From Anaeramoeba ignava (lineage: Eukaryota; Metamonada; Anaeramoebidae): a stretch of DNA of 64,000 nucleotides. This document shows positions 60,001 through 64,000 of the stretch, piece after piece. The stretch's first letter is position 1, and every line of letters begins with the position of its first letter. The stretch is from contig JAPDFW010000116.1 in the NCBI GenBank assembly GCA_028826165.1, positions 62,001-126,000 of the forward strand, read 5' to 3'. The notes beneath the pieces were generated by a model. That model ran no database searches. It saw only the letters and a list, made by a program, of their open reading frames with translations, and had not been told where the DNA came from. The translations under genes were made by a program, and so were the position numbers.

Positions 60001-60942
60001 TATTTTTTTTAAAAACAGAAAAAAAGTTTAAAAAATTTGAAAGAATAAAATCAAAAAATACATTCTAAATAAATTAATAAATAAAACAATTAATATAAGA
60101 AATAGAAAAAGAAAACGATTAATTAATAAAGATTACATACTAAAATTTATTTATAATTTTAATAATAAATTTATTTACAATTTTAATAATAAATTTATTT
60201 ATAATTTTAATAATAAATTTATTTATAATTTTAATAATAAATTTATTTATAATTTTAATAATAAATTTATTTATAATTTTAATAATAAATTTATTTATAA
60301 TTTTTAATAATAAATAAATTTATTTATAATTTTAATAATAAATTTATTTATAATTTTAATAATAAATTTATTTATAATTTTTAATAATAAATTTATTTAC
60401 AATTTTAATAATAAATTTATTTTATTTTAATAATAAATTTATTTACAATTTTAATAATAAATTTATTTTTTTAATAATAAATTTATTTACAATTTTAATA
60501 ATAAATTTATTTATAATTTTAATAATAAATTTATTTATAATTTTAATAATAAATTTATTTATAATTTTAATAATAAATTTATTTACAATTTTAATAATAA
60601 ATTTATTTACAATTTTAATAATAAATTTATTTATAATTTTAATAATAAATTTATTTACATTTTTTAAAACAACATCAGAACCGGCAAAAATAAGTGCACG
60701 TAAAATTTCAGGAAGAATATTTTGAACTGAACAAGCATAATGAAGTATGGTTTCATTCTTAATAAAAAATAAAGTAATTAAGAAAACACGTTTTTTTTTA
60801 TTATTTAATTTTGATTTTAATTTTAATTTTAATTTTAATTTTGATTTTTTACTCCAGAATTTGATAAATCAAGTTTTTCTTTTAAAATTTGTTCAACTTT
60901 AAATAAATCATTTAAAGCAACTGCTTCTCTTAATCTTTGCAT
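57026..60942 (-). CDS. Ankyrin-repeat, double-BTB, tail-anchored protein
   Basis: Nine exons, all joined in phase 0: 60942-60853, 60757-60659, 59981-59886, 59583-59488, 59283-59188, 58954-58862, 58488-58393, 58319-58218 and 57916-57026; 552 residues. Exons 2-8 each encode one ankyrin repeat (NETILHYACSVQNILPEILR, LNSPLHFACLHGADVQVIKL, GYTPLHNAVISGKIEIVNYL). The last exon holds two BTB domains (AYTDIDIDCSNGTTRSHSLI with FMKYIYSGVL; KDFQIIVEKNKVLVHKLILF with FVKGLYFDKV), a poly-Asn stretch, and a hydrophobic C-terminal helix (LITTIIFLLFIFISLRWLF) followed by a basic end, suggesting a tail-anchored membrane protein. Ankyrin-BTB proteins act as cullin-3 adaptors. Introns are full of private repeats. 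Confidence 0.88.
57925..58210 (-). repeat. AAATAAATTTTT repeat in the last intron of the ankyrin-BTB gene
   Basis: About 24 copies of a 12-nt unit (AAATAAATTTTT, some with G or A for T). Reads as NLFK repeats on the minus strand, an artefact of length divisible by three. Confidence 0.88.
59710..59880 (-). repeat. (AAAATT)n repeat in an ankyrin-BTB gene intron
   Basis: Near-perfect hexamer array immediately downstream of exon 3 in transcript order (donor at 59885). No coding content. Confidence 0.85.
60140..60655 (-). repeat. AATTTATTTATAATTTTAATAAT repeat in an ankyrin-BTB gene intron
   Basis: About 22 tandem units of 22-24 nt, with TTATAATTTT and TTACAATTTT forms alternating irregularly. 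It fills most of the intron between exons 2 and 3. Confidence 0.88.
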
Positions 60943-61061
60943 GATAAAAATAGAAAAAAGTAAAAAGAAAAAAAAGAAAAAAAATGATTTCAAAAAAAAA
61001 AAAGAAAAAATCTTTATTTTCAATTTTCGTTTTTCTCATTTTATTTTTTCATTAAAATTCA

Positions 61062-61814
61062 ATGGAGAATTTAGATAAAACCCAAATGGAGTTTATGAAT
61101 GATGAATACTGCATTGTTGTGGATTTAAATGATAAACCACAACGTTCTGAAACTAAAATCAAATGTAAAAAAAATTTGATCTAAAAATAAAAAAAAAAAT
61201 CTTAAAAAAAAATCTTAAAAAAAAAAATCAAAAATATTCGGAATGAAAATAATTGAAATAAAGGCCATCAAGAAAATATTCTTCACAGAGCTTTCAGTGT
61301 TTTTATTTTCAACACAAAGAATGAATTATTACTTCAAAAACGTTCAGAAAATAAAATAACATTTCCCAATGTTTGGACTAATACATGTTGCTCTCATCCT
61401 TTATATAATCAACAAGAACTCCAAGAGAAAAATCAAGAAGGAGTTAAAAGAGCAGCAATTAGAAAGCTAGAGCATGAATTAGGAATTCATAATGAAGTAA
61501 AATGGGAAGAAATTATTTTCATAACACGCATTTATTACGAAGCAAAATTTGATGATAAATGGGGAGAACATGAAATTGATTATATTCTTTTGATTCATAA
61601 AGATGTGAATGTTCAGATTAACTACAACGAAGTGTCAGAGATTAAATATGTGAATGAGGATGAGTTGAAAAAAATTATTGAAGAAGGAAATGTTTCACCT
61701 TGGTTTAAATTAATTTCAGAAAAATTTTTGTTTGATTTATGGGAAAAATTAAAAGAAAAAGATTATGATTTTAATAAAGGAAATGATTTTTCAAAAATTA
61801 TTCATTTAAAATAA
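61062..61814 (+). CDS. IDI1: Isopentenyl-diphosphate delta-isomerase (type I)
   Basis: Converts isopentenyl diphosphate to dimethylallyl diphosphate, the last step feeding prenyl chains for ubiquinone, dolichol and protein prenylation (which the DOCK substrates need). Exons 61062-61164 and 61264-61814 join as K-C-H-Q-E-N, 217 residues. The catalytic Cys is in TNTCCSHPL and the catalytic Glu in WGEHEIDYILL; the Nudix-like box is GVKRAAIRKLEHELGI; metal ligands His are in CHQENILHRAFSVF and CCSHPL. No plastid or other targeting extension is visible, so cytosolic. A CATTTT motif precedes the start. The coding region is complete and there is no oddity. Confidence 0.95.
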
Positions 61815-62203
61815 AACTAAATTTTTATCCAATTTTTAATTTTTGATTTTAATTTTAATTTTAATTTTAATTTTGATTTTAAATTTTAATTTTTGATTTT
61901 GATTTTTAATTTTGATTTTGAATTGATTTTAATTTTTGATTTTAATTTTTGATTTTAATTTTTAATTTTGAATTGATTTTGATTTTGATTTTAATTTTAA
62001 TTTTAATTTTAAATTGATTTTAAATTGATTTTGAATTGAGAATGGTTTTATTTCATTTGAACTAAATTTGGATTGAATTTTGAAAAAGAAAAAGATCAAA
62101 AAAAGTCAAAATGAAGAATGAAAATGAATGAAAATGAAAGTGAAAAAGAAAATGAAAATGAGAATGAAAATCAAAATGAAAATGAGAATGAAAATCAAAA
62201 TGA
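61815..62203. other. Repeat-rich spacer between convergent genes
   Basis: TTTTAATTTTGATTTT-type repeats to about 62040, then a (AATGAA)-rich block to the peroxiredoxin stop. The open minus-strand frame of His/Phe/Ser here is an artefact of that block. Confidence 0.6.
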
Positions 62204-64000
62204 TTAGATTTTCTTTGTAGCAAAGAACCAATCTTTTGCATCAACTGATTTTTGATGAGTTCTGACTTCAGCCATTTCAACTGTGTTTGGAGGAGGAACA
62301 ATAACATCTTCACCTGGTTTCCAATTTGCTGGAGTTGCAACTTTGTTTTTGTCTGATGTTTGCATTGCAACAAGAAGTCTCATGATTTCATCCATGTTTC
62401 TTCCATTAGAAAGTGGATAGTAAATAATTGCTCGAATAATTGCTTGTGGATCAATTATGAATACTGCTCGAACAGTTTGTGTTTTACTTGTGGATTGATG
62501 AAGCATTCCAAATTTCTTAGCAACATTCATATCTGAATCACTTTTTAATTTTTTATCCGATTTTAATTTTAATTTTAATTTTAATTTTAAATTGAATTTT
62601 AATTTTAATTTTAATTTTAATATTAATTTTGATTTTAATTTTAATTTTGATTTTAATTTAAATTTTAATTTAAATTTTAATTTTAATATTAATTTTAATT
62701 TTAATTTTAATTTTAATTTTAATTTTAATTTTAATTTTAATTTTAATTTTAATTTTAATTTTAATTTTAATTTTAATTTTAATTTTAATTTTAATTTTAA
62801 TTTTAATTTTAATTTTAATTTTAATTTTAATTTTAATTTTAATTTTTAATTTTAATTTTAATTTTTAATTTTAATTTTAATTTTAATTTTAATTTTAATT
62901 TTAATTTTAATTTTAATTTTAATTTTAATTTTAATTTTAATTTTAATTTTAATTTTAATTTTGATTTTAATTTTGATTTTGATTTTGGATTTTGATTTTA
63001 GTTTTAATTTTAATTTTAATTTTAATTTTAATTTTAATTTTAATTTTAATTTTAATTTTAATTTTAATTTTAATTTTAATTTTAATTTTAATTTTAATTT
63101 TTAAATTTAATTTTAAATTTACGCAATAACAGGGAATGTGATTTGAACTTTTTCCATATCTTTATATTTAATCTTTTCTTCAATAGTTCTAACCCATGCA
63201 ATATGACTGAAATTACTATCAATACTTAATCCAATTAATTCACAATTAAGTTTTTGGAAATCTTTATGCATAGTAGCAAAAGTCATAAATTCAGTTGTGC
63301 AAACAGGTGTAAAATCTATTTAATTTTATTTTTGATTTTAAATTGATTTTGATTTTAATTTTAATTTTAATTTTAATTTTAATTTTGATTTTGATTTTGA
63401 TTTTGATTTTAATTTTAATTTTAATTTTAATTTTGATTTTAATTTTGATTTTGATTTTAATTTTAATTTTAATTTTAATTTTAATTTTAATTTTAATTTT
63501 AATTTTAAATTTTAATTTTAATTTTAATTTTAATTTTAATTTTAATTTTAATTTTAATTTTAATTTTAATTTTAATTTTAATTTTAATTTTAATTTTAAT
63601 TTTAATTTTAATTTTAATTTTAATTTTAATTTTAATTTTAATTTTGATTTTAATTTTAATTTTAATTTTGATTTTAATTTTAATTTTAATTTTAATTTTA
63701 ATTTTGATTTTAATTTTAATTTTAATTTTAATTTTGATTTTGATTTTGATTTTGATTTTGAATTTAATTTTAAATTTAATTTTGATTTAATTTTGATTAT
63801 TAAATTGAATTTTAATTTTAATTTTGATTTTAATTTTAATTTTAAATATAATTTTATTTTAATTGTTGTAAAGGAGAATAAAAGTTGTAAAAAAATTAAA
63901 TTAAATTACCTCCAGGATGTGAAAACAAAATAACCCATTTTCCTGAAAAATGTTGTGGAAATTTAATTGGTCCCATTGTAGTTTCTGCTTCAAATTCAGG
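62204..64000 (-). CDS. PRDX6: 1-Cys peroxiredoxin (Prx6 type), 5' end outside the window
   Basis: Thiol peroxidase that reduces hydrogen peroxide and lipid hydroperoxides. Three exons are visible on the minus strand: 64000-63910 (begins mid-gene at [20 protein letters not shown]), 63315-63123 and 62540-62204, all in phase. The peroxidatic Cys is in [17 protein letters not shown], with the catalytic Thr two before it. Family marks further on are [46 protein letters not shown] and [18 protein letters not shown], the last specific for Prx6/1-Cys enzymes. No resolving Cys of the 2-Cys type is seen. The end WFFATKKI is short and complete. Both introns are 0.6 kb of A/T hexamer repeat. Confidence 0.93.
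62575..63110 (-). repeat. (AATTTT)n repeat in the second peroxiredoxin intron
   Basis: Near-perfect AATTTT hexamers over about 530 nt with a few GATTTT and AATATT units. No coding content. Confidence 0.9.
63340..63850 (-). repeat. (AATTTT/GATTTT)n repeat in the first peroxiredoxin intron
   Basis: Same hexamer family as the next intron of the gene but with GATTTT clusters at 63380-63410 and 63730-63760. Confidence 0.88.

Overview
This is AT-rich nuclear DNA from a eukaryotic protist. Genes are broken by GT-AG introns, the standard stop codons apply (TAA and TGA both end genes here), and introns and spacers are packed with A/T simple repeats. The gene content (long-tailed class I myosin, two DOCK Rac/Cdc42-type exchange factors, a G-alpha subunit, RCC1-BTB, BTB-TLDc and ankyrin-BTB proteins, mevalonate-pathway IPP isomerase, 1-Cys peroxiredoxin, bacterial-type ferritin) points to a free-living amoeboid or amoeboflagellate protist with a rich actin and small-GTPase signalling repertoire. 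Anaeramoeba-like metamonads or an amoebozoan are the best guesses; the sequence alone does not settle this.

Layout from left to right. 1-593: last exons of the proteasome ATPase Rpt3. 802-5076: NAD-dependent glycerol-3-phosphate dehydrogenase in eight exons, one of 11 nt, with a 938-bp Tc1/mariner-like element in intron 5. 5286-8487: TPR protein with an Asn/Gln/Thr-rich tail. 8983-14549 (minus): myosin I with TH1, Pro-rich and SH3 tail. 16742-17245: FtnA-type ferritin. 18422-21650: BTB-BACK-TLDc protein whose last intron is a nine-unit tandem array. 22043-22954 (minus): membrane protein with a strict five-residue repeat. 23159-28691 (minus): three tandem RCC1-BTB genes, one broken. 29048-34797: DOCK1-like exchange factor. 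35021-36764 (minus): LIM plus coiled-coil protein. 37046-40191: G-alpha. 40567-46541: zizimin/DOCK6-8-like exchange factor. 46770-51290 (minus): eIF4G-like factor (MIF4G plus MA3). 51900-52840: coiled-coil protein. 53011-56798 (minus): decaying, chimeric second eIF4G copy. 57026-60942 (minus): ankyrin-BTB-BTB tail-anchored protein with one exon per ankyrin repeat. 61062-61814: IPP isomerase. 62204-64000 (minus): 1-Cys peroxiredoxin, cut by the window edge.

There is no operon logic, but several neighbours belong to one process: G-alpha, two DOCK exchange factors, three RCC1-type propellers, a LIM protein and a myosin I all serve GTPase control of actin.

The most unusual structure is the array in the BTB-TLDc gene (19868-21486). 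Nine near-identical units of 174-181 nt each begin GTAAAT, and the first eight end in TAG. Between one unit's AG and the next unit's GT lie exactly three bases, eight times over, and those triplets vary while the flanks do not. If spliced, they are eight consecutive 3-nt exons adding eight in-frame sense codons to the TLDc domain. Transcript data are needed to decide. Several genes also carry single-base frame breaks, mostly next to A-runs, which may be assembly errors.
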